Shown: one piece after another, positions 8,140 through 16,118 of the stretch
Layout: the number at the start of each line of letters is the position of its first letter
How positions within the stretch are numbered: position 1 is the first letter of the stretch
NCBI GenBank assembly: GCA_021846845.1
Contig: JAJZWB010000019.1
Span: 1-37,871, forward strand
DNA from: Actinomycetes bacterium
GTDB taxonomy: Bacteria > Actinomycetota > Thermoleophilia > Solirubrobacterales > Solirubrobacteraceae
DNA: 37,871 nt
Direction: 5' to 3'
Translations under genes and position numbers: made by a program
The notes under the pieces: model-generated
The model's input: the letters and a program-made list of their open reading frames with translations, nothing else
What the model was told of the DNA's origin: nothing
Databases searched by the model: none

Positions 8140-8958
8140 GTGACGGCCGACGGGCGCGAGCCGTCTCTTCAGGCCCGGTTCAATGCGGAGGTCTGGCGCG
8201 CGGGGCGGTATCTGTCCCAGTACGACCGTCGCGACCTGCATCCGGCCGAGGCGCTTATGCTCGCACGCCATCGGGAGCACTTCTCACGCCGGGTGCTGGA
8301 CGTCGGCTGTGGCGCGGGACGGATCCTCCGCTATCTGGTGGCGCTCGGGGCCGACGCGCACGGCGTGGACATCTCACCGCGCATGGTCGAGCACTGCCGA
8401 GCGCTGTTCCCCGCGCTTGACATCCGCATCGGCGACGTCCGCTCGCTGCCGGAGTCCGCCCACGGCGCGTTCGACGTCGTGCTGCTGTCGGACAACCTGC
8501 TCGACGTGCTGGACGATGCGGAGCGAAGGTCGGCGCTCGCCGACATCCGCGGGTTGCTGGCGGAGGGGGGCCTGCTCGTCTTCTCCTCCCACAACCTCTG
8601 GGCCCGCGATCATCGAGGCAGCGCGCCGGGCGAGCGCCGCGCGGGACGACTCGGGCTGCTGCTGGATCGCCCCCCGCGCTGGACGCTGCGCGCCATCGGA
8701 GGCCTGCCGCGTCGGCGCGCCAACCGGCGGCTGCTGGGCCCCCACCAAAGCCGCGCGGTCGACCACGCGATCGTCAACGACGCCGCTCACGACTACTCGC
8801 TCCTTCACTACTACATCTCACGTGGCGCCCAGGAGCGCCAGCTCGCCCAGCTCGGGCTGCGCCTGATCGAGGTGCTCGAGTTCGACGGCACGTCCGTCCC
8901 GGCGGGCGCCGACGGCCGGGGAGGCTCGCTGTATTACGTGGCTACGCCGACGGGCTGA
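8140..8958 (+). CDS. Class I SAM-dependent methyltransferase
   Basis: A 272-residue soluble protein with a Rossmann-type methyltransferase core. Motif I is VLDVGCGAGRILRYL (residues about 52-66), the acidic end of strand 2 is GVDIS, motif II lies at IGDVRSLP, and FDVVLLSDNLLDVLDD plus the post-motif III LRGLLAEGGLLVFSSHNL complete the fold. About 100 further residues at the C-terminus include a basic patch and a variable substrate-recognition part. The start is the GTG at 8140; no clear ribosome site is visible. It is transcribed divergently from mntRH and stands alone. The substrate is unknown; it could be a small molecule or lipid. Confidence 0.85.
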   Translation: MTADGREPSLQARFNAEVWRAGRYLSQYDRRDLHPAEALMLARHREHFSRRVLDVGCGAGRILRYLVALGADAHGVDISPRMVEHCRALFPALDIRIGDVRSLPESAHGAFDVVLLSDNLLDVLDDAERRSALADIRGLLAEGGLLVFSSHNLWARDHRGSAPGERRAGRLGLLLDRPPRWTLRAIGGLPRRRANRRLLGPHQSRAVDHAIVNDAAHDYSLLHYYISRGAQERQLAQLGLRLIEVLEFDGTSVPAGADGRGGSLYYVATPTG

Positions 8959-9009
8959 AGCTCGAGCCGCGAGCCCCGCACCGAGCCCGCCGCGGGGCGC
9001 AACGGGGTC

Positions 9010-9127
9010 GCCGCTGCAGCCGGGTCTGGCCGGGGCGCCGCTGCAGCCGGGTCTGGCCGGGGCGCCGCTGCAGCCGGGTCTGGCCGGGGCGCCGCCTGGC
9101 GCCGCTGCAGCCGGTTCTAGCCGGGGC
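9010..9127. repeat. 27-bp tandem repeat between convergent genes
   Basis: The unit GCCGCTGCAGCCGGGTCTGG(CCGGGGC) is perfect at 9010-9036, 9037-9063 and 9064-9090. After a 10-bp spacer a fourth copy at 9101-9127 carries two substitutions. One of these (CTGG to CTAG) supplies the TAG stop codon of the leftward membrane-protein gene. Confidence 0.9.
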
Positions 9128-9869
9128 GCCGCATCCGCCCCAGCGTCAGGCGCAGGCCGGCGGCGCTCGCGAGGATGACCACCAGCCCCGCGCCCAGCGC
9201 TGCGAGCGAGAACGTCAGCAGATGCGGCAGGCGCGCGCCGACGCTGACCCGTGCCGAGACCCCCGGCGACGCATCTGCGTTCATCACCACGATCCGCCAG
9301 CCACTGGGCCGCGGAGCCCAGTCGATGGTGCGCGTGCCTGCTCCGGCGCTCGTCGCGACCCAGAACCGCTGCGCGGCGGGCGGCGACGCGGGCGCTCCGC
9401 CGCCGACCGAGGTGACGATGCTCTCCCCGGTCAGGCTGCCGGCCCCGGCGTGTGCGACTCCGGCCATGTAGCGATCGACGGCGCCCACGGGCCCGATCCC
9501 CGCGAAGACCGGCTCGGCGCTCGCGACCCGAACGCGGATCGTGCCGAGAAGCTCACTCGGGATCAGCAGATCGCCCGATGCCCCACCCCGGTAGCTGGCC
9601 GACACGATCGCGTACGTCGAGGTCGCCGAGCGCGCCGGAGAGGTCATCACGTAGCCGCTCGCGTCACGCTGGGTGCGGTCGATCACGATCCCGGCGATGC
9701 CGCAGGCGATCGCCGCCAGCGAGACGAGCGCCGCGAACCCCGCCACGCTGACCGCGAGCGCCGTGCCGGCCCCGACGGACCGCCGGCCGGGGAAGGGCGG
9801 CGCCCGCAGGCTCACAGCAGCCAGCCGGGGTCGAGGCCGAGCTCGCGCGTGTCGGGTCCGAGCTCGCAC
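9117..9869 (-). CDS. Two-helix actinobacterial membrane protein of unknown function
   Basis: Up to 250 residues. After a basic N-terminus comes one helix (GTALAVSVAGFAALVSLAAIACGIAGIVI), then an extracytoplasmic region of about 150 residues with conserved-looking blocks (GYVMTSPARSATSTYAIVSA, VFAGIGPVGAVDRYMAGVAH, RFWVATSAGAGTRTIDW, WRIVVMNADASPGVSARVSVGARLP), and a second helix near the C-terminus. I recognise the block pattern as a widespread actinobacterial membrane family but know no function for it. The start is uncertain: GTG at 9815 would remove 18 Arg-rich residues. The stop lies inside a mutated copy of the 27-bp repeat. Its neighbours do not explain it. Confidence 0.75.
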   Translation of the reverse strand: MRARTRHARARPRPRLAAVSLRAPPFPGRRSVGAGTALAVSVAGFAALVSLAAIACGIAGIVIDRTQRDASGYVMTSPARSATSTYAIVSASYRGGASGDLLIPSELLGTIRVRVASAEPVFAGIGPVGAVDRYMAGVAHAGAGSLTGESIVTSVGGGAPASPPAAQRFWVATSAGAGTRTIDWAPRPSGWRIVVMNADASPGVSARVSVGARLPHLLTFSLAALGAGLVVILASAAGLRLTLGRMRRPG

Positions 9870-10273
9870 GAGTCCCGGGCCGTGCGCTCCGGGTCGGCCC
9901 GCACCCGCACGGGGTGAGAAGCTGAGGCCGGGTGGGGCGTGGCCTGCGTCTGGCTCATCGCGTGATCCGAGTCGGTTCGCCTCCGGTCAGCGTCGTGCAG
10001 CGGGCGGCCCGGCGCATCCCGCCGCGGCCGCGGACTCGCTGCCGCCGACTACGGTCATCGCCGCACGAGGGCCGCAGACCGAACCGCACGGCACACGACT
10101 GCGCGCCGTCCGCAGCCATGGGAGACTCGGCTCGCCGGCCCGAACGCGAATCGGCCCGCCGGCCTGAGCGACGCGAATCGGCCGTCGGCCCGAACGCGCA
10201 TCGGACCACGAACCGTTCCGAATTGGGATCGGCCACCGAACCCGCACCCGAGCATCTCCAAGGCGAACCGACA
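9870..10273. other. Gene-poor stretch with imperfect repeats
   Basis: I see no convincing gene here. It holds roughly 24-bp imperfect repeats at about 10134-10205 (GCCGGCCCGAACGCGAATCGG and variants, three copies). Just upstream of the VIT-like gene an imperfect duplication (ACCCGCACCCGAGCATCTCC / CCCCGCACCAGATCACCTCC) would encode EPAPEHLQGEP and MDPAPDHLLGES if translated. The region is open in the frame of the VIT-like gene, so an N-terminal extension cannot be excluded. Confidence 0.5.
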
Positions 10274-11059
10274 ATGGACCCCGCACCAGATCACCTCCTC
10301 GGCGAATCGGGCACGAGCGAGGCGCTGCGAGCGCAGGCGCGCGAGCACATCCGAGACCATGCACGGCTGGAGGCCCCTCGCATCGAGCGTCTCTCCCGCG
10401 TGCGCGAGTTCGTGCTCGGCGCGCAGGACGGCCTGCTGGTACCCCTGGGCGTGGTGACCGGCATGGCCGCCGCCAACCCGGGCCGCCCCGCGATCCTCGT
10501 GGCCGGCATCGCCGAGGCCGTGGCCGGCTGCATCGCGATGGGCGGTGGCTCCTACCTGGCCAGCGAGGCCGAGGAGGCCCTGTACGCGGCGGAGATCGCC
10601 GACGAGGGTCGGGAGGTGGAGGAGCAGCCCGACCGTGAGGTGGCCGAGCTGGCGCTCGTGCTCGAGGACGAGGGACTGCCGCGGGCCGACGCGGAGCGTG
10701 TAGCGGCGGGACTCGCCGCCAACCCGACCGTGTTCCTGCGCACGAAGATCCAGAAGGAGCTGGGGCTCTCGCCGGACGTCGGCGGCGCGGCGCTCGGCGA
10801 CGCGCTCGTCGTCGGGCTGACCTACATGGGCGCGGCGATCGTGCCCCTCTGGCCCTACGCGGTCCTCCCGCTGATGGCCCCGGCCCTGGTGACGAGCATC
10901 GCCTGCACGCTCTTCGCACTGTTCACGCTCGGCGTCGCCAAGGGACGGATCGCACGGCAGGCGTGGCGACGCGCCGGCGCGCAGGTGCTCGCGATCGGCT
11001 CGGCGAGCGCGGCGATCGGCTTCGCCATCGGACACCTGGTCACCGCCATCACCGGGTGA
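10274..11059 (+). CDS. VIT1/CCC1-family (vacuolar iron transporter-like) membrane protein
   Basis: About 261 residues from the ATG at 10274, which has AAGG about 11 bases upstream; an ATG at 10118 in the same frame is possible but adds only Arg-rich repeat sequence. Helix 1 carries REFVLGAQDGLLVPLGVVTGMAAA, the diagnostic VIT first-helix region, followed by AGIAEAVAGCIAMGGGSYLASEAEEALYAAEI. A charged cytoplasmic segment rich in Glu (EEQPDREVAELALVLEDEGL) corresponds to the metal-binding domain, and three further helices end the protein. Family members move Fe2+ or Mn2+ out of the cytosol. No ferritin-like domain is fused. A role in Fe or Mn detoxification is likely but inferred; the mntRH operon is about 2.3 kb away. 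Confidence 0.85.
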   Translation: MDPAPDHLLGESGTSEALRAQAREHIRDHARLEAPRIERLSRVREFVLGAQDGLLVPLGVVTGMAAANPGRPAILVAGIAEAVAGCIAMGGGSYLASEAEEALYAAEIADEGREVEEQPDREVAELALVLEDEGLPRADAERVAAGLAANPTVFLRTKIQKELGLSPDVGGAALGDALVVGLTYMGAAIVPLWPYAVLPLMAPALVTSIACTLFALFTLGVAKGRIARQAWRRAGAQVLAIGSASAAIGFAIGHLVTAITG

Positions 11060-11082
11060 CGCACCCGCGGTTGACACACCTG

Positions 11083-11322
11083 ATGGAGGGATCGCAGTTC
11101 GTGATCGCGACCCGCTCGCCTCTGATCCACGCCTGCCGGGGCGCGCTGATCTGCCGCCGCTCCGAGTCCGGACTGGAGCAGGTGAGCTGCGACGAGGCGG
11201 AGCAGGTGAGCTGCGACGAGGCGGAGCAGGTGGCCTGCGACGACGCCGAGCCCGTGAGGCGGACGTGGAGCTTGCTCGCCGCGCGTCAGCGGTTCGTCGC
11301 GCAGCTGCCGTCCGACGCCTGA
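11083..11322 (+). CDS. Possible 79-aa ORF with EQVSCDEA repeats (doubtful)
   Basis: An ATG at 11083, 24 bp after the VIT-like gene, opens a 79-residue frame: MEGSQFVIATRSPLIHACRG, then three copies of EQVSCDEA, then a basic end. It has no recognisable domain and its body is a DNA tandem repeat. The Cys/Asp/Glu-rich repeats could bind metal, but chance translation of a repeat is equally plausible. Confidence 0.25.
   Translation: MEGSQFVIATRSPLIHACRGALICRRSESGLEQVSCDEAEQVSCDEAEQVACDDAEPVRRTWSLLAARQRFVAQLPSDA
11176..11247. repeat. 24-bp tandem repeat, 3 copies
   Basis: The unit GAGCAGGTGAGCTGCGACGA(GGCG) is identical at 11176-11199 and 11200-11223, with a diverged third copy at 11224-11247. 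The period is eight codons. Confidence 0.9.
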
Positions 11323-11344
11323 GCGGCGCCGAGCCCGCCCGGGC

Positions 11345-12043
11345 TCACGATGGCCCGGCGCCGGCACCGAGGCCGTTCAGCCACGCCCGGATCAGCGCTC
11401 CGGCCGGCGTCGCCTGCCCCTCCCCGTAGCCGGTCGTCGCGCGCGCCAGGGTGATCCCGTCCAGCGTCGACCATCCGTACTCGATGCCGGTGCCGCGCGA
11501 CGCGAAGCGGGCGACCACCTGCCCCTGCACCAGCGTGCTGCCGGGGCGTGCGATGTCGGTGATCTGCTCGGCGACATACTGGACGCGGCCCGCGTCCGGA
11601 CCGTCGAGCAGCTCGAAGTAGACCAGCGGCTGCCCCGCGTACCAGTCCGGGATGATCGCCAGCACCCGGACGGTCCCGGGCGCGAGGATCGGGGCTCCCA
11701 CTGGCAGGGTCGCGTCGACGCCCTGGTCCGTGCGTCCCCAGGAGGTCACGTAGCGGAGCGGGTCGATGTAGCGAGCCCCATTGACGGTCGCGGCCACCAG
11801 CTCCAGGCGGAGCTCGCGACGCACCTCCGCCAGAGAGGGCGCGTGCGCGTGAACGTCGCCCAGCGGGTCGGTGGACGAGATCGCGACCGCCTGCTGCCCC
11901 GCGACCGGCTCGACGGCCTGCGGATGCGGGTGAAGCGCGGCCGTGGAGCCGCCGGACACCCCGCAGGACGCGAGCGCGATCGCCGCCAGGAAGGCCGACA
12001 GCAGGCCGGTGAGATCGGTTGCGAGTGAGGGCCGGCGCGGCAC
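11345..12043 (-). CDS. Lipoprotein with degenerate M23-like domain
   Basis: A 232-residue secreted lipoprotein. The signal sequence LTGLLSAFLAAIALASC ends in a lipobox (LASC), so the mature protein should be anchored by a diacylglyceryl-Cys. After a linker, the region LPVGAPILAPGTVRVLAIIPDWYAGQPLVYFELLDG...YVAEQITDIARPGSTLVQGQVVARFASRGTGIEYGW has the layout of a lysostaphin-type (M23) beta fold (PVGAPI.AP, G...G..VA.....GTG). I do not see the catalytic HxxxD and HxH zinc ligands, so it is probably a non-catalytic relative. Such proteins may bind peptidoglycan or other envelope partners. It is transcribed alone in a region of secreted proteins. Confidence 0.7.
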   Translation of the reverse strand: MPRRPSLATDLTGLLSAFLAAIALASCGVSGGSTAALHPHPQAVEPVAGQQAVAISSTDPLGDVHAHAPSLAEVRRELRLELVAATVNGARYIDPLRYVTSWGRTDQGVDATLPVGAPILAPGTVRVLAIIPDWYAGQPLVYFELLDGPDAGRVQYVAEQITDIARPGSTLVQGQVVARFASRGTGIEYGWSTLDGITLARATTGYGEGQATPAGALIRAWLNGLGAGAGPS

Positions 12044-12217
12044 GTCCGGGGTCGCCTCCGTCAGCGTTGGCAGGCAGCCAAACGCTAACAGCCGCCCTCA
12101 CCGCGGCGACACGGACAGGAGCCGTCGGCGCCCTCCGGCCGGAACGTCACTCAGCGGCGCCGCCGAGCGGGCGGCGACAGGTCCCGAACCGTCCGCCCCC
12201 TCCTGCCGGAGCGTCTC

Positions 12218-14731
12218 TCAGCGCCGGCGCCGGGCCGGCCGGGCCGGTGGAGCCGGCGTGACGATGACCCGCACCCGGCCCCGCATCCACGCGGGCAGGC
12301 GCAGGCGCAGCGACCGCGCGAGCCTCGCCGGCCGGGTGCAGGTTCCGCCGCGCCGGTGGCCGCCGATCTCGCAGACCCTCACACGCAGCTCTCCCCGGAC
12401 CCCGGCTGCGCGACGGACGACGAGCGTCCGGATCGCGCCTGCTCGCGCGCGTCCTCGGCGGCTGGACGCCACCGTCGCCACCGGCACCACCGAGACGTCC
12501 GCCGTCGCCAGCCGCCGCCCGCGCGCGAAGAGCGCCGCCCTGTGCCCGCTCCATAGGACCGCGGACGCCGTGGACGAGCTCGTGCGATGGACGCGCCGGC
12601 CGCCGCGGTCCCCCGTCGCCTTGGGCGGCGCGGGCTGCACCGCCGTGACCGGACCGACCGCCGCCGATGCGGCGATGGCGGAGCCGAACTGGTTGGCGGC
12701 GCTCACCACCACCCGCACGAGCAGCCCCGCGTCGGGCGCGCCGAGCGTGTACGCGGCGGCCGTCGCGCCGGCGATCGGCGACCAGGTGGCGCCGCCGTCC
12801 GAGGATCGCTGCCATTGATAGGAGTACCCGTCGGCGGTCGGACTCCAGGCGCCGGCTGAGGCGGTCAGGGCATCGCCCTGGAGCGCGGTGCCGACCGCCG
12901 CGGGCGCCGCCGTCGGCTGGGGCGGGCCCGCGGCCGTGGTCAGCGTGTAGTCGTAGCCGTAGCTGACCCCATCGGCGTTGCCGGCGACGAGGCGGTAGTG
13001 GTAGGTCGTACCGGCCGCGAGCCCGGACAGCTCGGTCGTGATCGCCTGCGGTCCGGCCGCCGCGCCGATGCTCGCGGCGGGCGACTGCTGGCCGTATGCG
13101 GTGGTCGGCCCGTACTGCCAGTAGTAGGTGGTCGGCAGGCCGTTGGCGTAGATGCCCGCCGTGAGGTTCGCCGTGCCGGCGGCCACGCTCACGGCATAGC
13201 TGTTGCCGCTCCCGGGCCCGACGCTGGGAGCGCCGATCCCCGGGGCTCCGGCGACGACGTCGCCGGAGATCGACCCGTTGCCGGTCGGGCCGTCGTAGCC
13301 CGGGCCGGCGTTGCAGATGTAGGCGATCGACGCGTCGCAGCTGCCGTTGGATCCACTGGAGATGTCGTTGAGCAGGGCCGCGTCCGTGTAGGCCCACTGA
13401 GGGGTCGTGCCGGCCACCCCGGTGACGGCTTCGTAAGCGGCGATCAGCGGCGAGGCGAGGCTCGTGCCGCCGGCCAGGAGCCAGCCGCCGTTGCCGGAGT
13501 CGTAGACCGCCAGCCCGGTCGCGGGGTCGCCGTCGGCCGACACGTCGACGTACGCGCGGCCCGTGCAGGCGCCGTCGGGCTGCCAGCTGGGCTTGTCCTC
13601 CCCGAGGTCGCACCCGGAGCCGCCGCCCCAGCCGCCGCTCAGCGCCCAGGCGGACTCGTCGAATCCGCGCGCGCTCGGCGCCGTGCTGGACGACGGCGCC
13701 AGCGTGGTCCCGCCGGCCGCGGTGACACCCGGCAGCGCGGCCGGGTAGGCGTCCCAGCCGGGACCGTTGTAGCCGCTGTCGCCGGCGGCGGCGATCACCG
13801 CCGCGCCCGGGAACGTGTAGGTGCCGGGGATCGGGACGCCAGACGCGACCGACCAGCTGTCGGATATCTGGCTCGCGCCGAGTGCGGCGGCCGTCACCTC
13901 GGCCTGGTCCATGTCGCTCAGGCTGGTGCTGTCGGCCTCGACCAGCAGGATGTGGCAGTTGGGGCACAGCGCGGTCACCGCGTCGAGGTCGAGCGAGATC
14001 TCGAGCTCCCAGCCCTGATCCGGTGCGGGCAGCGGCGACGCGGCCCCGTTCTGGTTGACCTTGGAGAAGCAGCCGCCGGCCGTGGTGCAGGGGGGCAGGC
14101 CGTAGGTAGACCTGAAGGCCGCAAGGTCAGACTCGGCGGTCGGGTCGTCGTATGCGTCCACCACGGCGACCGTGTCCGAGCCACCCGCCGTCTGCGACAG
14201 GTACGTGAGATCGTAGGCCTGCTGCAGGTACGCCGGGGTGCCCGCCGCGGGAGGCGTCGCCGGCACCCCAGCCTGCGGCCTGATGACGCCCGCGAGGCGC
14301 GGGAGCGCAGGCGCGATCGAACTCCGCCCACGCACTCGCGGGCGGACCAGACGCCCGTCGGAGCGCAGCACGAGCGCCTGCGCGGCGCAGCGGGCATGAC
14401 CGGGCGCGGCGGGGGGGCAGGTGTCGATCACCCGCACCTGCGACGGGCGCAGGCCCGTCAGCGATGCCAGGGCGCCCGCGCGCGCGGCCCCGCTCGGCGC
14501 CGTGGCCGGGATCCCATCTCCGCGCCCGCGGTGACGGCTCCCGGGCGCCAGGCGGGTTGGTGAAGGCGATGCGGTGGCCGCGATCCCCTCCCCGCGCCCG
14601 CGGTGACGGACCGCGGCCTGCGCGGGCACGGCGAGCAGCAGCGCTGCGGCGAGCACACCCAGCAGCAGGCGGACCGGCGCGTCGGGGGTGGCGAGCCGGC
14701 GGGCCGCGCCGGTGCGGGAGGGATCTGACAT
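12218..14731 (-). CDS. Secreted S53 (sedolisin) serine-carboxyl peptidase with Fn3/Ig-like domains
   Basis: An 837-residue exported protein with a signal peptide (residues about 20-40, LLLGVLAAALLLAVPAQAA). Residues about 165-500 form the S53 catalytic domain: Glu244 and Asp248 in WELEISLDLDAV give the ExxxD pair, Asp318 in AAAGDSG the oxyanion-hole acid, and Ser424 the nucleophile in GGTSLASP. NDISSGSNGSC resembles the C-terminal calcium-site region. A fibronectin-III-like domain follows (YYWQYGPTTAYG...LAAGTTYHYRLVAGNADG), then an Ig-like/PKD-like domain (PTADGYSYQWQRSSDGG) and a basic tail ending in RRRR. The classical long propeptide is replaced by about 120 low-complexity residues including an internal duplication. 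It is a likely extracellular protease or adhesin-protease. Confidence 0.88.
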   Translation of the reverse strand: MSDPSRTGAARRLATPDAPVRLLLGVLAAALLLAVPAQAAVRHRGRGEGIAATASPSPTRLAPGSRHRGRGDGIPATAPSGAARAGALASLTGLRPSQVRVIDTCPPAAPGHARCAAQALVLRSDGRLVRPRVRGRSSIAPALPRLAGVIRPQAGVPATPPAAGTPAYLQQAYDLTYLSQTAGGSDTVAVVDAYDDPTAESDLAAFRSTYGLPPCTTAGGCFSKVNQNGAASPLPAPDQGWELEISLDLDAVTALCPNCHILLVEADSTSLSDMDQAEVTAAALGASQISDSWSVASGVPIPGTYTFPGAAVIAAAGDSGYNGPGWDAYPAALPGVTAAGGTTLAPSSSTAPSARGFDESAWALSGGWGGGSGCDLGEDKPSWQPDGACTGRAYVDVSADGDPATGLAVYDSGNGGWLLAGGTSLASPLIAAYEAVTGVAGTTPQWAYTDAALLNDISSGSNGSCDASIAYICNAGPGYDGPTGNGSISGDVVAGAPGIGAPSVGPGSGNSYAVSVAAGTANLTAGIYANGLPTTYYWQYGPTTAYGQQSPAASIGAAAGPQAITTELSGLAAGTTYHYRLVAGNADGVSYGYDYTLTTAAGPPQPTAAPAAVGTALQGDALTASAGAWSPTADGYSYQWQRSSDGGATWSPIAGATAAAYTLGAPDAGLLVRVVVSAANQFGSAIAASAAVGPVTAVQPAPPKATGDRGGRRVHRTSSSTASAVLWSGHRAALFARGRRLATADVSVVPVATVASSRRGRARAGAIRTLVVRRAAGVRGELRVRVCEIGGHRRGGTCTRPARLARSLRLRLPAWMRGRVRVIVTPAPPARPARRRR
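14502..14609. repeat. 36-bp direct repeat, 72-bp period, in the S53 gene
   Basis: Copies at 14502-14537 and 14574-14609 share 33 of 36 bases (GTGGCCGGGATCCCATCTCC... / GTGGCCGCGATCCCCTCCCC...). The period of 24 codons gives the paired RHRGRGEGI / RHRGRGDGI segments just after the signal peptide. Confidence 0.85.
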
Positions 14732-14872
14732 CGCATGACAGGCATTGGCGGCCGGCGCTCAGACCGGCAGCAACCCGGCTCATCCGTGGACGGTTGTCGT
14801 AGCCGTGCGTCCAGCCGAGGATGGACCCGGGCGGTCCGCGCCGCTGCCCGTCCCATGCGGGCGTGCGGGCGC

Positions 14873-16099
14873 CTACGGACCCGGAGCCAGCCGGCGGTCG
14901 CGTCCAGCCGCAAGGCCGGTCGCGATCTGGGGCGCCACCAGCACCAGCAGCAGGACGAGGGGCGGCGTCCAGGAGTGCGTGAACGCGTGGAGGGCGCCGA
15001 CCAGGAGCGGCCCCAGCGCCCCGAGCACGTAGCCGACCGATTGCGCCAGCGTCGACAGCCCCTCTGTCGCAGCGACGTTGCCGCCTCGCATGACGATCAT
15101 CATCAGCGCCAGCGGGAACATCGAGTTCTGGCCCAATCCCAGCAGCACCGCCCACAGGTAGGACGCCGACATCGGCACCAGCAGCACGCCGAGCAGCCCG
15201 GCGAGGGTCAGCGCGCAGCCGCCGACGACCAGGCCGCGCTGGTCGCGAAACCGCATCGACAGCCAGGGGACCACCGGCGCCGTGACCAGGCCCACGATCA
15301 TCGTGAGGCTCAGCAGCAGGCCGGCATGGCCGGCTCCCGCGCCATGGCTCTCGAAGATCGTCGGCAGCCATGCGAGCGTGGCGTAGAAGCCGCCTGATTG
15401 CAGGGCGAAGAACAGCGTCACCTGCCATGCCAGCGGACTGCGCAGCAGGCTGCGGGCCGAGTACTCCCGGCGCGCCCCGGACCGGCCGGCATGGTCCCCG
15501 ACTCCCCTGGAGCCGGACCCGGTCAGAGCCGGCGCCCAGGCGAGAGCCGCCGCGGCCGCCGGTACGGCCCAGACGCCCAGGCCGGACCGCCAGCCGCCGC
15601 CGAGCGCGTTCGCGAGTGGGACGGTGGCGCCCGCGGCCAGCGCGGCGAACCCGATCAGCGCCGTGCCGTACAGCGCCATCGCCGGCCCCGTCCGGTCGTG
15701 GAAGTGCAGCCGGACGAGCACCGGCACAAGCACGTTGCCGGTCGCGATCGCCGCGCCGGCCAGGGCGGTGCCGACGAACAGGAAGCCGACGCCCGGCACC
15801 AGGCGAGCCGCAATCCCGATCAGCAGCAAGCACAGCGCTCCTGCGATCGTGCGGTGCAGGCCGAAGCGCCGCGCGAGCGCGGGCGCGAGCGGCGCGAGCA
15901 GGCCGAAGCAGAGCACCGGCAGCGTGGTGAGCGCGCCGGCCCAGGTCGACGACAGGTGCTCGTCGGCCTGGATCCTGCTCAGGACCGGCCCGACGCTGGC
16001 CGCGGCGGGCCGCAGGTTGATCGCGACGAGCACCACCCCGGCCGCGAGCAGGGCACTGGAGACCGGAGCCGGGTCGATCCGCTCGCCGTTCACGAGCAC
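14873..16099 (-). CDS. CynX/NimT-type MFS transporter
   Basis: A 408-residue, 12-helix membrane protein starting at GTG 16099 (GTG 16093 is an alternative). The first helix and loop (AGVVLVAINLRPAAASVGPVLSRIQADEHLSSTWAGALTTLPVLCFGLLAPLAPALARRFGL) carry the NLRP signature characteristic of the CynX/NimT family. Known relatives are linked to cyanate (CynX) or 2-nitroimidazole (NimT) transport, but the family is broad and the true substrate is unknown. It lies 19 bp downstream of the isochorismatase-like hydrolase on the same strand, so an enzyme-transporter pair acting on the same small molecule is possible. Confidence 0.85.
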   Translation of the reverse strand: MLVNGERIDPAPVSSALLAAGVVLVAINLRPAAASVGPVLSRIQADEHLSSTWAGALTTLPVLCFGLLAPLAPALARRFGLHRTIAGALCLLLIGIAARLVPGVGFLFVGTALAGAAIATGNVLVPVLVRLHFHDRTGPAMALYGTALIGFAALAAGATVPLANALGGGWRSGLGVWAVPAAAAALAWAPALTGSGSRGVGDHAGRSGARREYSARSLLRSPLAWQVTLFFALQSGGFYATLAWLPTIFESHGAGAGHAGLLLSLTMIVGLVTAPVVPWLSMRFRDQRGLVVGGCALTLAGLLGVLLVPMSASYLWAVLLGLGQNSMFPLALMMIVMRGGNVAATEGLSTLAQSVGYVLGALGPLLVGALHAFTHSWTPPLVLLLVLVAPQIATGLAAGRDRRLAPGP

Positions 16100-16118
16100 A
16101 AGCTACGTGAAACCGGGG

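Noticed and set aside
9010-9127. CRISPR-like array
   Set aside because: Copies are directly adjacent with no unique spacers, so it is a tandem repeat. No cas genes are present.
10855-11367. Leftward 170-aa ORF with HLLRLVAA repeats
   Set aside because: It overlaps the end of the VIT-like gene and translates the 24-bp repeat from the other strand; no domain or start signal supports it.
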